Shown here piece by piece: positions 33,838 through 41,955 of a stretch of 64,000 bases of DNA; positions within the stretch are counted from its first letter, which is position 1, and each line of letters opens with the position of its first letter. The DNA is from Acidiphilium sp. 37-60-79. Its GTDB lineage: Bacteria > Pseudomonadota > Alphaproteobacteria > Acetobacterales > Acetobacteraceae. The stretch lies in assembly GCA_002279355.1 (NCBI GenBank), contig NCBV01000002.1, positions 53,743 through 117,742 on the forward strand, in the 5' to 3' direction. A program made the translations under genes and the position numbers. The notes under the pieces are model-generated. The model worked only from the letters and a program-made list of their open reading frames with translations, was not told where the DNA came from and searched no databases.

Positions 33838-36042
33838 TCAAAGCCGAAAATACCCGCCCAGCCGCGGATGATACAGCTCAGAATCGACATAACCGGCCCG
33901 GGCATGCCGCGCACTATTCACCCGCGTCAGCACCGATCCCGCGAGCACGCAGCCGGACTCTTCCAGCAACGAGGCTGCCGCCAGGGCAATGCGTTTGGGC
34001 GTTTGCTGCCAGCGCACGCATAAAATCGTCCGCGCCGCCAACCGCCCGAGCACCCGCGCCTCGGCGAGCGCAAAAACCGGCGGCAAATCCAAAATCACCA
34101 CCGCATAGCGCTCCGCCAACTGCTCCAACAGCATGGGCATCGCTGGCGATAAAAACAGGCTGAGCGCGTCCGTTGCCACCGCGCCGGCTGGCATCAAATC
34201 CAGCCCCGTAATCCGGCTCGGCTGGATCGCCTGTGCCAAATCCACCCGACCCGCCAGAAAATCCGTCAGCCCCGCAGCCCCCGCCAAATCAAACAACGCA
34301 TCGAAACTCGGCTGGCGCACATCGCAATCAATTGCCAACACCCGCCCGCCGCCATCGCAATCCGGGCCAGCGCCATCCTCGCCATCTTCGCCATCCTCCG
34401 CGCGCGACAAACGCATCGTCATCGCCAAGCTTGCCGCCAAACTCAGCGCCAAAGTGGTCTTGCCCTCGCCCGGCCGCGCCGCCGTCACCGCAATGCTGCG
34501 CGGCGTCCCCTGCTCCAGCGAAATTCCAATCCGCAAGGCGCGCAATTGTTCGCTGAATGGCGAAAACGGGTTGCGCACGGTATAATCCGCCGCCAACAGC
34601 CCGCCTTGCGCCCGGCGGCTTAATTCCGGCAGCAAAGCCAAGCACGGCACTGCCAAGGCCGCCCGCAAATCCTCGCCACTACCGATATTACTGTCGAGTG
34701 CTGCCCGTGCCAGCATAGCCAAAACCGCCAAAGCCGCTCCCAGCGCCCCAGCACCCGCCAAAATCAGCGCCGGATGCGGCGCACTCGGATGTGTCGGCGC
34801 CGAGGCCGATGACAATATCCGCGCATCCGGCGGCGTCAGCAGGCTCTGACTATCCAAAATACCAATCTGCTTGGTCAATTCCTGCAACAAACTCCGATCC
34901 GCCGCCCGCTGCCCCTCCAGCCGCGCCATCGGCGCCGCGCGCACCGCCGCTGCCGCTGCCTGATCGCGTGCCGCCGCAAGCCGCGTCTGCAACGCCGCCA
35001 CCCGCGCCGTGGCACTGGTCACCTCGGCGCGATCATGCGCGATGATCCGCCCCATCGCCGCCCCAATCGATTGCTGCACCACCGCCAGGGCGGCCCGATC
35101 GGCCCGCATCCCCGGATAATTCGGCCCCTCGGTCGCCGCATGCCCGGCAAGCCGTGCGGCAATCCGCGCTGCCTTCGCCCGCAACGGATCGAGCGATGGC
35201 GCCACCGCCGCCCCCGCCGATGCAGCCGATACCCCGCCATCGCGCGCGATTTGGCTCTGTGCCGCCGCGAGTCGGGCCTCCGCGCCAATCAGCGCATCGG
35301 TCAATTGTCCGGCCGCCTGATTGGTCAATGGTGCCGTGATGCCACGCTCGGTGCCTGCGCGTGCACGCGCCTGCGCCAACGCCAAATCGGTCGCCGCCAA
35401 ATCATGACCAATCTTGCGCGCGCGCGTCCCCAGCCAGAGCCGCGCATGGTCCAGTAGCTTTTCGCGCCGATGCTGCTGCCCCTGTAAATACAGCCTCATC
35501 GCCAAATTCACCGCCGCTGCCGCCCGCTTTGGATCTGCGTCAGAGAACCGCACCCGAATAATTTGCGACCCCGGCTCCACCTGCACCCGCAAAGCCCGCC
35601 GCACCCGATCGAGCGCCGCCGCCCGCTGCGCATCCGGCGCATCCACGGCCCGCCGATGCCACGGAAACCACCGATCCAACCAACCGCCATGCCCCTTCCG
35701 CTTTGGTGTCTCCCCAGTGACTCGCGTCGCGGCCAAGCGATCCGCAATGCCCGCAAGCACCGGCCGGTCGGTGAGCAAATTGACCTGACTATCCATCAAG
35801 GCATGGGTCACTTGATTGCGCGCCACCACGCCACGCAGCAACTTCGGGTTGAAATCCGCCGGCGCATAGAGCAAAATTCCGGTCGCGGTATAGGTTGGCT
35901 GCATGCGCGTCACCGCCAGCAGCGCTAACCCCGGCACCATCACCCCCACCAAAAACCCCAGCCGCCAATGCCGCCTCATCGCCCAAAACGCCGCGAGCGG
36001 TTCGCCATCCTCAGCCGAAAACGGGTTATCGATCCTGGTCAT
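33838..36042 (-). CDS. Exopolysaccharide tyrosine autokinase (Wzc/GumC-ExoP type)
   Basis: A 734-residue chain-length/BY-kinase fusion. A Wzz domain with membrane helices at about 28-46 and 425-446 encloses a periplasmic coiled-coil region (about 200-400). The cytoplasmic kinase has Walker A ARPGEGKTT (523-530), Walker A' VLAIDCDVRQPS and Walker B VVILDLPPV. An odd acidic loop rich in EDGEDG lies about 20-35 residues after Walker A. The C-terminal tyrosine cluster is short (Tyr718, Tyr724, Tyr731). It controls polymer length and export together with the Wza-type lipoprotein encoded divergently 45 bases away. Confidence 0.92.
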   Translation of the reverse strand: MTRIDNPFSAEDGEPLAAFWAMRRHWRLGFLVGVMVPGLALLAVTRMQPTYTATGILLYAPADFNPKLLRGVVARNQVTHALMDSQVNLLTDRPVLAGIADRLAATRVTGETPKRKGHGGWLDRWFPWHRRAVDAPDAQRAAALDRVRRALRVQVEPGSQIIRVRFSDADPKRAAAAVNLAMRLYLQGQQHRREKLLDHARLWLGTRARKIGHDLAATDLALAQARARAGTERGITAPLTNQAAGQLTDALIGAEARLAAAQSQIARDGGVSAASAGAAVAPSLDPLRAKAARIAARLAGHAATEGPNYPGMRADRAALAVVQQSIGAAMGRIIAHDRAEVTSATARVAALQTRLAAARDQAAAAAVRAAPMARLEGQRAADRSLLQELTKQIGILDSQSLLTPPDARILSSASAPTHPSAPHPALILAGAGALGAALAVLAMLARAALDSNIGSGEDLRAALAVPCLALLPELSRRAQGGLLAADYTVRNPFSPFSEQLRALRIGISLEQGTPRSIAVTAARPGEGKTTLALSLAASLAMTMRLSRAEDGEDGEDGAGPDCDGGGRVLAIDCDVRQPSFDALFDLAGAAGLTDFLAGRVDLAQAIQPSRITGLDLMPAGAVATDALSLFLSPAMPMLLEQLAERYAVVILDLPPVFALAEARVLGRLAARTILCVRWQQTPKRIALAAASLLEESGCVLAGSVLTRVNSARHARAGYVDSELYHPRLGGYFRL

Positions 36043-36087
36043 CGCATGCCTTTTGCCAAGTTCTGGATTGGCCTATAGTGATCGTTG

Positions 36088-36666
36088 ATGGATTCCAGGC
36101 AAAAGTCAATCTTAAGTTGTATCCCGCGCCGCGGCCTGATGTTGGCCGCTTTATTGCCGCTCGCATCCTGCGCAACCGACGACCTGCCGCCTTTGCCGCC
36201 CTCAGGCGCCTACCGGCTCGGCCCCGGCGATGAAATCCGCGTCGCCGTGTTCGGCCAAAAACAGCTCAGCGCCCGCTACCGCATCGCCGCTGATGGCCAT
36301 ATCGCTGTTCCACTCCTCAAACCCATCGATGCAACCGGCCTCACGCCAGACGCGCTGGCACAACGCATCGCCGCCCGCCTCACCCGCGCTGGCCTGCTCG
36401 CCCATCCCGCAGTCGCCGTCGAAATCCGTCGCTACCGGCCTTTTTATATCCTGGGTGAAGTCCACCGCCCCGGCGCTTATCCGTTCCAACCCGGCATGAC
36501 CGTGCTGACCGCCGCCTCCATCGCGGGCGGTTTCACCGATCGCGCTGCTGCCTCGCGATTCTTGGTCATCCGCGCCTTCGGCGGCCGGCCGCGCCGCTTC
36601 AGCGCCCGCGCCGAATCGCCCTTGGCCCCCGGCGATGTCATCAAAGTGCGCGAGCGGCATTTCTAA
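36088..36666 (+). CDS. Polysaccharide export lipoprotein (Wza/GumB-like)
   Basis: A 192-residue outer-membrane export protein. The signal peptide ends in the lipobox LPLAS-C (Cys28). The poly_export domain follows (YRLGPGDEIRVAVFGQKQLS, ADGHIAVPLLKPIDATG) and then one SLBB domain (YILGEVHRPGAYPFQPGMTV). It lacks the C-terminal helix domain of long Wza proteins, as in GumB-type short forms. The ATG at 36088 is used; the TTG just before it adds one residue. Divergent from the tyrosine kinase gene; the 45-base gap must hold both promoters. Confidence 0.92.
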   Translation: MDSRQKSILSCIPRRGLMLAALLPLASCATDDLPPLPPSGAYRLGPGDEIRVAVFGQKQLSARYRIAADGHIAVPLLKPIDATGLTPDALAQRIAARLTRAGLLAHPAVAVEIRRYRPFYILGEVHRPGAYPFQPGMTVLTAASIAGGFTDRAAASRFLVIRAFGGRPRRFSARAESPLAPGDVIKVRERHF

Positions 36667-36754
36667 ACCGCCTTTGCGCTCCGAAATTCGCTCCCATACA
36701 TTGACACCCGAACCAACCCTGCTCTACCGCCGCTGCAACATGGGAGACCCTCAA

Positions 36755-37714
36755 ATGGCGGCAACCGCCTTCATCTTTCCTGGCCAAGGCAGCCACAGCG
36801 TCGGCATGGGCCGCGATCTCGCCGCCACCTTCAGCGCCGCCCGTGCGGTGTTCGAAGAAGTCGATGACGTGCTCGACCAGAAATTATCCCGGCTGATTTT
36901 CGAAGGCCCCGCCGACGAACTCACCCTCACCGAAAACGCCCAACCGGCCTTGATGGCGGTCTCGATGGCCGCTTTACGCGTCTTGGAGCAGGAAACCGGC
37001 CGCACCCTGCCTGACATGGCCGCCTTAGTCGCGGGCCATTCGCTCGGCGAATACACCGCCCTCGCCGCCGCCGGCTCATTCACCATCGGCGAAGCCGCCC
37101 GCCTGCTGCGCCTGCGCGGTCAAGCGATGCAGCGCGCCGTCGCGCCCGGCGTGGGTGCCATGGCCGCCTTGCTCGGCGCCACGCTCGACCAAGCCCGCGC
37201 CATCTGCGCCGAGGCCCAAAGCCAAAGCGGGGCAGGGGCGGTGGTCGAGATCGCCAATGACAATGGCGGTGGCCAAGTGGTCATTTCCGGCAGCCTCGCC
37301 GCCGTCGATCGTGCGATCGAGGTCGCCAAAGCCCAAGGCGTCAAGCGCGCCATGAAATTACCCGTCTCCGCGCCGTTCCATTGTCTCTTGATGGGCCCCG
37401 CCGCCGAGGCGATGCGGGCCGCCTTGGCCGAAACGCCGCCGCGCGCGCCCCGCGTGAAGCTGGTCGCCAACGTCACCGCCGGCATCCTGACCGACCCCGC
37501 AGCAATCGCCGCGAGCCTGGTCACCCAAGTCACCGCCACCGTGCGCTGGAGCGAATCGGTCACCTTCATGGCCGAGCACGGCATTACCCGCATGGTCGAG
37601 CTTGGCGCGGGCAAAGTCCTCGCCGGGCTGATCCGGCGTATCGCCCCCGAGATCGATGCGGTCTCCGCAGGCACCCCCGCCGAAATCGAAACAGTGATCA
37701 GCCATGTCCAGTAA
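36755..37714 (+). CDS. fabD: Malonyl-CoA:ACP transacylase FabD
   Basis: A 319-residue FabD that loads malonate onto acyl carrier protein. FIFPGQGSHSVGMGRDL opens the protein; the active serine is Ser96 in AGHSLGEYTAL, and the His/Gln partners lie in VSAPFHCLLM. The ATG at 36755 is chosen because GGGAGA lies upstream. It overlaps fabG by 11 bases and starts the fatty-acid synthesis cluster fabD-fabG-acpP-fabF. Confidence 0.96.
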   Translation: MAATAFIFPGQGSHSVGMGRDLAATFSAARAVFEEVDDVLDQKLSRLIFEGPADELTLTENAQPALMAVSMAALRVLEQETGRTLPDMAALVAGHSLGEYTALAAAGSFTIGEAARLLRLRGQAMQRAVAPGVGAMAALLGATLDQARAICAEAQSQSGAGAVVEIANDNGGGQVVISGSLAAVDRAIEVAKAQGVKRAMKLPVSAPFHCLLMGPAAEAMRAALAETPPRAPRVKLVANVTAGILTDPAAIAASLVTQVTATVRWSESVTFMAEHGITRMVELGAGKVLAGLIRRIAPEIDAVSAGTPAEIETVISHVQ

Positions 37715-38465
37715 CCCACCCGGCGCGCTATTCTCTCTCTCGGGCAAATGCGCCCTCGTCACCGGTGCGTCCGGTGGCATTGGTGCCGCCATCGCCCGTA
37801 CCCTGCATGATCAAGGTGCGGTGGTCGCACTCTCCGGCACCCGGGCCGACGCGCTGCACAGTCTCGCGGCCGCGTTGGGCGCGCGCGCGCATGTCTGCCC
37901 GGCCGACCTCTCGGACCCCGCGGCACCAGACGCTTTGATCGCCGCCGCCGAAACCGCGATGGGTGGGCTGGATATCCTGGTCAATAATGCCGGCGCCACT
38001 AAAGACGGTCTCGCACTCCGCATGAGCGATGCCGATTTCGAACGCATCATCGATCTCGATCTGGTCGCGCCCTTCCGCCTCGCGCGCAGCGCGCTCAAAG
38101 GCATGCTGCGCCGCCGCGCCGGGCGCATCATCAATATCGGCAGCATCGTCGGCGCTACGGGCAATCCCGGCCAAGCCAATTACGTCGCAGCCAAAGCCGG
38201 CCTCGCCGGGCTCACCAAGGCGCTGGCCCAGGAAGTCGCCTCGCGCGGTATCACCGTCAATCTGGTCGCCCCCGGCTTCATCGAAACGCCGATGACCGAT
38301 GCGCTGACCGAGGCCCAACGCACGGCCCTCCTCAGCCGGATCCCGCTCGGTCGCATGGGCTCACCCGAAGACATCGCCGCCGCCGTCGCCTATCTCGCCG
38401 CCGAGTCGGGCGCTTGGATCACCGGCGCAGCACTTCACATTAATGGTGGCATGGCCATGCTATAA
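37704..38465 (+). CDS. fabG: 3-oxoacyl-ACP reductase FabG
   Basis: A 253-residue short-chain dehydrogenase. The NADP-binding motif is TGASGGIGAAIA near residue 20; NNAG at about residue 93; the catalytic Ser and Tyr-X3-Lys are in NIGSIVGATGNPGQANYVAAKAG. The C-terminal VAYLAAESGAWITGAALHINGGMAM is typical of FabG. It overlaps fabD by 11 bases. Confidence 0.95.
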   Translation: MSSNPPGALFSLSGKCALVTGASGGIGAAIARTLHDQGAVVALSGTRADALHSLAAALGARAHVCPADLSDPAAPDALIAAAETAMGGLDILVNNAGATKDGLALRMSDADFERIIDLDLVAPFRLARSALKGMLRRRAGRIINIGSIVGATGNPGQANYVAAKAGLAGLTKALAQEVASRGITVNLVAPGFIETPMTDALTEAQRTALLSRIPLGRMGSPEDIAAAVAYLAAESGAWITGAALHINGGMAML

Positions 38466-38550
38466 CCAACGCATGGCGCCGTCGCGCCCGCGCGGTTGGC
38501 GCATCGCGACAAACCATGCTAAGCGCGCCCATCTTTGCCGACTCGTCCCC

Positions 38551-38577
38551 CTATTCAGTTCAAATCCAACCGAATAG
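38551..38577. promoter_or_regulatory. Inverted repeat upstream of acpP (possible operator)
   Basis: CTATTCAGTT and AACCGAATAG (9 of 10 pairs, 7-base spacer CAAATCC) lie 64 bases before the acpP start, in the only sizeable gap (176 bases) of the fab cluster. It could be a regulator site or an mRNA hairpin; no known binding motif is claimed. Confidence 0.35.
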
Positions 38578-38641
38578 AAGGTGCCGAATAACCCCCGTGT
38601 CCGCCGTGCCGGACCAGTATCGTTGCAGGAGCTAAATCATC

Positions 38642-38881
38642 ATGAGTGAAGTCGCCGATAAAGTGAAGAAAATCGTGGTCGAACATCTCGGCGTCGATGA
38701 GGCCAAAGTGACCCCGGAAGCCTCGTTCATCGATGATCTGGGCGCCGACAGCCTTGATACCGTCGAATTGGTGATGGCGTTCGAAGAAGCCTTCAGCGTT
38801 GAAATCCCCGAAGACGCCGCCGAGAAAATCGCGACCGTCAAAGACGCGATCGACTATATCGAAAAGAAAAAAGCCGAATAA
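38642..38881 (+). CDS. acpP: Acyl carrier protein AcpP
   Basis: A 79-residue acidic helical carrier with the phosphopantetheine serine Ser37 in [19 protein letters not shown], the exact family signature. It carries growing acyl chains in fatty acid synthesis. GCAGGAG precedes the ATG. The 176-base gap before it suggests its own promoter, as is common because ACP is needed in large amounts. Confidence 0.98.
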   Translation: MSEVADKVKKIVVEHLGVDEAKVTPEASFIDDLGADSLDTVELVMAFEEAFSVEIPEDAAEKIATVKDAIDYIEKKKAE

Positions 38882-38906
38882 TCGGCACCCGGCGAGGGAG
38901 AGCGCT

Positions 38907-40169
38907 ATGCGTCGCGTCGTGGTCACCGGTATGGGCATCGTTTGCCCGCTCGGTTTGGGTGTCGAGCATGTTTGGTCCAAAATGCTCGCGGGCCAATCCG
39001 GTATCGGAGCAATAACCAGCTTTGATGCCGGTGATCTTCCCGCCAAAATCGCCGGCGAAGTGCCGCTCGGCCCGATCGCCGAGGGAAAATACACCGCGTC
39101 CGACTGGATCGCGGTTAAAGACGTCAAAAAAATGGACCCGTTCATCCATTACGGCATCGCTGCGGCCGCTCAGGCGGTCGCCGATTCCGGCTGGGAGCCA
39201 CAAACCGAGGAAGATCGCTGCGCCACCGGCGTGATGATGGGGTCGGGCATTGGCGGTCTGCAAACCATCTATGAAGGCTCGGTGCTGGTGCATGAAGGCA
39301 AAGCGCGCCGCATGTCGCCCTTCTTCATCCCCTCCGCCTTGATCAATCTGATTTCCGGCCAAATCTCGATTCGCTACGGCTTCAAAGGCCCCAACCACGC
39401 CGTGGTCACCGCCTGCGCCACCGGCGTCCACGCCATTGGCGATGCCGCCCGGCTGGTTGCCTTCGGCGATGCCGATGTCATGGTCGCGGGCGGCGCCGAA
39501 GCCACCGTCTGCGCCTTGGGCATTGGCGGTTTCTGCGCCTCACGCGCCCTCTCCACCGGCTTTAACGACGATCCCACCGCCGCCTCACGCCCGTGGGACA
39601 AAGACCGCGATGGGTTCGTTATGGGCGAAGGGGCCGGCGTGCTGGTGCTCGAAGAATATGAACACGCCAAACAGCGCGGCGCCAAAATCTACGCCGAAAT
39701 CTCCGGCTACGGCATGTCGGGCGATGCCTATCACATCACCGCCCCCGCCGAGCATCACGATGGTGCCTTTCGCGCGATGAAAGCGGCACTCAAATCCGGC
39801 GGCCTGACCCCGCAAGATGTCGATTACATCAACGCCCACGGCACCTCCACGCCGCTTGGCGATGATCTCGAACTCGAAGCGGTGGAAAATCTGTTCGGCG
39901 ATCACGCCAAAAACCTCGCAATGTCTTCTACCAAATCCGCCACCGGCCATCTGCTCGGCGCCGCTGGCGCGATCGAGGCGGTGTTCTCCATCCTGGCGCT
40001 GCGCGATCAAGTCGCCCCCCCCACGCTCAATCTGCACGAGCCGAGCCGCGCCAGCGTGATCGACCGCGTGGCTCTGCAGGCGCAACCCCGCAAAATCAAC
40101 GTGGTCCTCTCCAACAGCTTCGGCTTTGGCGGCACCAATGCCTCAATTTTGTTCCGTAAGCCACGGTAA
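38907..40169 (+). CDS. fabF: 3-oxoacyl-ACP synthase II FabF
   Basis: A 420-residue condensing enzyme. It begins MRRVVVTGMGIVCPLG; the active cysteine is Cys170 in VVTACATGVHAIGDA, and the two histidines lie in INAHGTSTPLGD and KSATGHLLGAAGAIE. The ATG at 38907 has GAGGGAGAG upstream and follows acpP by 25 bases. Confidence 0.97.
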   Translation: MRRVVVTGMGIVCPLGLGVEHVWSKMLAGQSGIGAITSFDAGDLPAKIAGEVPLGPIAEGKYTASDWIAVKDVKKMDPFIHYGIAAAAQAVADSGWEPQTEEDRCATGVMMGSGIGGLQTIYEGSVLVHEGKARRMSPFFIPSALINLISGQISIRYGFKGPNHAVVTACATGVHAIGDAARLVAFGDADVMVAGGAEATVCALGIGGFCASRALSTGFNDDPTAASRPWDKDRDGFVMGEGAGVLVLEEYEHAKQRGAKIYAEISGYGMSGDAYHITAPAEHHDGAFRAMKAALKSGGLTPQDVDYINAHGTSTPLGDDLELEAVENLFGDHAKNLAMSSTKSATGHLLGAAGAIEAVFSILALRDQVAPPTLNLHEPSRASVIDRVALQAQPRKINVVLSNSFGFGGTNASILFRKPR

Positions 40170-40196
40170 AATTATCATAAATAGGCGATCTGTCGG

Positions 40197-41162
40197 ATGA
40201 CGCGATGGCGCCGCTGGGTTCTGCCGCTCTGGACCCTGGTAATCGTGCTCGGCATGCTCCGCACCGCGATCCAGGAAAGCTATAACGGGCCAGGGTCGCT
40301 GCCGGTCACCAAAAACGTCACCATTCCGCCTGGTGGCCTGCAAACCATTGCTCATGTCCTCGACCGTGCGGGGGTCATCCGCTACAAGCTCATCTTCGAA
40401 CTGGCCGCCTATTTTACCCGGGGCCAAGGCAAGCTGCGCGCCGGCGAGTTCCGCTTCATCGCCCATGGCAGCCTTCGTGAGACGCTCAACACGCTCCGCA
40501 CCGCCCCAGTTGTTGAGCACCCGATCACCCTGCCACCCGGCCTCACCGCCACCCAAATCGCCGCGATTATCAATCAAGCGCCGCACGCCACCGGCCAGAT
40601 CGCCGCGCCGCCGCAAGGCAGCATCCTGCCGCAAACCTTTGATTATCCTAGTGGTACCAGCCGCGCTGCGATCCTCGCCCGCGCCCAAGCCGCCCTCCGC
40701 CATGCCTTAGAAGCCCAATGGTCGCACCGCGCCGCTAACCTGCCGCTCGCCACACCCCGCCAAGCGCTGATACTCGCCTCAATCGTGCAGCTCGAAACCC
40801 CGCTACGCGCCGAACTCCCCAAAATCGCCGCGGTCTATGAAAATCGGCTCAAGCGCGGGATGAAATTGCAAGCCGACCCGACGGTCATTTTCGCCGCCAC
40901 CCAGGGCCGCGCCACCGCCCTCGATCACCCGATCACCAGGGCAGACCTCAACCGCAACAATCCCTATAATACCTATGAAAACAATGGATTGCCGCCAGGT
41001 CCTATATGCGCCCCCGGCCTCGCCGCGCTCCATGCAGTGCTTCATCCAGCACCCATCAACGCGCTCTATTTCGTCGCCACCGGCCATGGCGGCCACGTCT
41101 TCGCCCGCCATTTCAAAACCCAACGCGCCAATATCGCGCGCTACCGCGCCGCCCATCCGTAA
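40197..41162 (+). CDS. mltG: Endolytic murein transglycosylase MltG
   Basis: A 321-residue YceG/MltG protein that cuts nascent glycan strands at the inner membrane. An N-terminal anchor (about 7-23) precedes a LysM-like part and the catalytic domain. The catalytic glutamate corresponding to E. coli Glu218 is Glu200 in ILASIVQLET; the preceding Glu of the usual EKET is Gln here. LQADPTVIFA, NPYNTYENNGLPPGPICAPG and YFVATGHGGHVFA are family hallmarks. The usual position after fabF in proteobacteria supports the call. Confidence 0.94.
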   Translation: MTRWRRWVLPLWTLVIVLGMLRTAIQESYNGPGSLPVTKNVTIPPGGLQTIAHVLDRAGVIRYKLIFELAAYFTRGQGKLRAGEFRFIAHGSLRETLNTLRTAPVVEHPITLPPGLTATQIAAIINQAPHATGQIAAPPQGSILPQTFDYPSGTSRAAILARAQAALRHALEAQWSHRAANLPLATPRQALILASIVQLETPLRAELPKIAAVYENRLKRGMKLQADPTVIFAATQGRATALDHPITRADLNRNNPYNTYENNGLPPGPICAPGLAALHAVLHPAPINALYFVATGHGGHVFARHFKTQRANIARYRAAHP

Positions 41163-41170
41163 GTCGGCCG

Positions 41171-41887
41171 TCAAACCCGCCGGTAGGTTAACACCAACAC
41201 ATCGCGAAACGCCGGCAACCCCGGATCAACCGGCACCACGGGCGTCACCCCGTGAAACACCCGCCGATCATCAACCAACGCCGCATCCCGCGGCTGCACC
41301 AGGGTAAACTCCCCCAAACTCTGCCCATCCAGATCGTGAATGGTCGTGGTCCCTTGCTCGATATTCGAGCGCCGCACCATCAAGACCAGCACATAATCCA
41401 CGCCATCGCGATGCATCCCCTCAGGGGTCGGCAAGCCAGCGCCATCCGGGCCGGTTTCGATGCGAAATTGATGCGCCTCGATATGCCAAGCCAAACTTCC
41501 CGCCACCCCCTCGAACAAGGAGCGCGTCAGCCCCAGCAGCGCCTGAAAACAGGCCCCCTGGCTCACCACATCGGCAATCGGCGCGAACCACCGCTCGATC
41601 CCGCCATTCAGCGTGTTATAATCGCGCGCCTGATAATGCGGCTGATGCGCTGCCCGCCTGATCGGCTGATCCGGCCGCCCCTCAAACACCGCAAAGCGCC
41701 GCCGCCGATAGCGCCCGCCATCGGCCATATAAGTGTCAACCGGCATATTGTCCCAACTCGCCGCAAATGCATCCCAACTGTCCGGCACCAGCACATGAGC
41801 AGGCAATAACGCATCAAAACTGGCAGACTGCACAAAGGCAAACCCGGTCGCGCGCAAATGCTGCGCCAAATTCAGCCGATCAACCAT
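41171..41887 (-). CDS. 2OG-Fe dioxygenase family protein (PF10014-type)
   Basis: A 238-residue protein resembling 2-oxoglutarate/Fe(II) dioxygenases that hydroxylate free amino acids. The iron-binding HxD is in PEGMHRDGVDYVLVLMVRR and the distal His in LVDDRRVFHGVTPV; the final Arg region reads DVLVLTYRRV. An earlier stretch YRRRRFAVFEG is also typical. The substrate is unknown. The ATG at 41887 has AGGTGGG 5 bases upstream; ATGs further upstream (41905, 41938) are possible. It is convergent with mltG and not linked to an obvious pathway. Confidence 0.82.
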   Translation of the reverse strand: MVDRLNLAQHLRATGFAFVQSASFDALLPAHVLVPDSWDAFAASWDNMPVDTYMADGGRYRRRRFAVFEGRPDQPIRRAAHQPHYQARDYNTLNGGIERWFAPIADVVSQGACFQALLGLTRSLFEGVAGSLAWHIEAHQFRIETGPDGAGLPTPEGMHRDGVDYVLVLMVRRSNIEQGTTTIHDLDGQSLGEFTLVQPRDAALVDDRRVFHGVTPVVPVDPGLPAFRDVLVLTYRRV

Positions 41888-41955
41888 CGAACCCACCTGA
41901 TCCATCCCTGTAATATAGTGGGTCTCGCCTCGCCGCACAGCGCACCTGGATCGGA

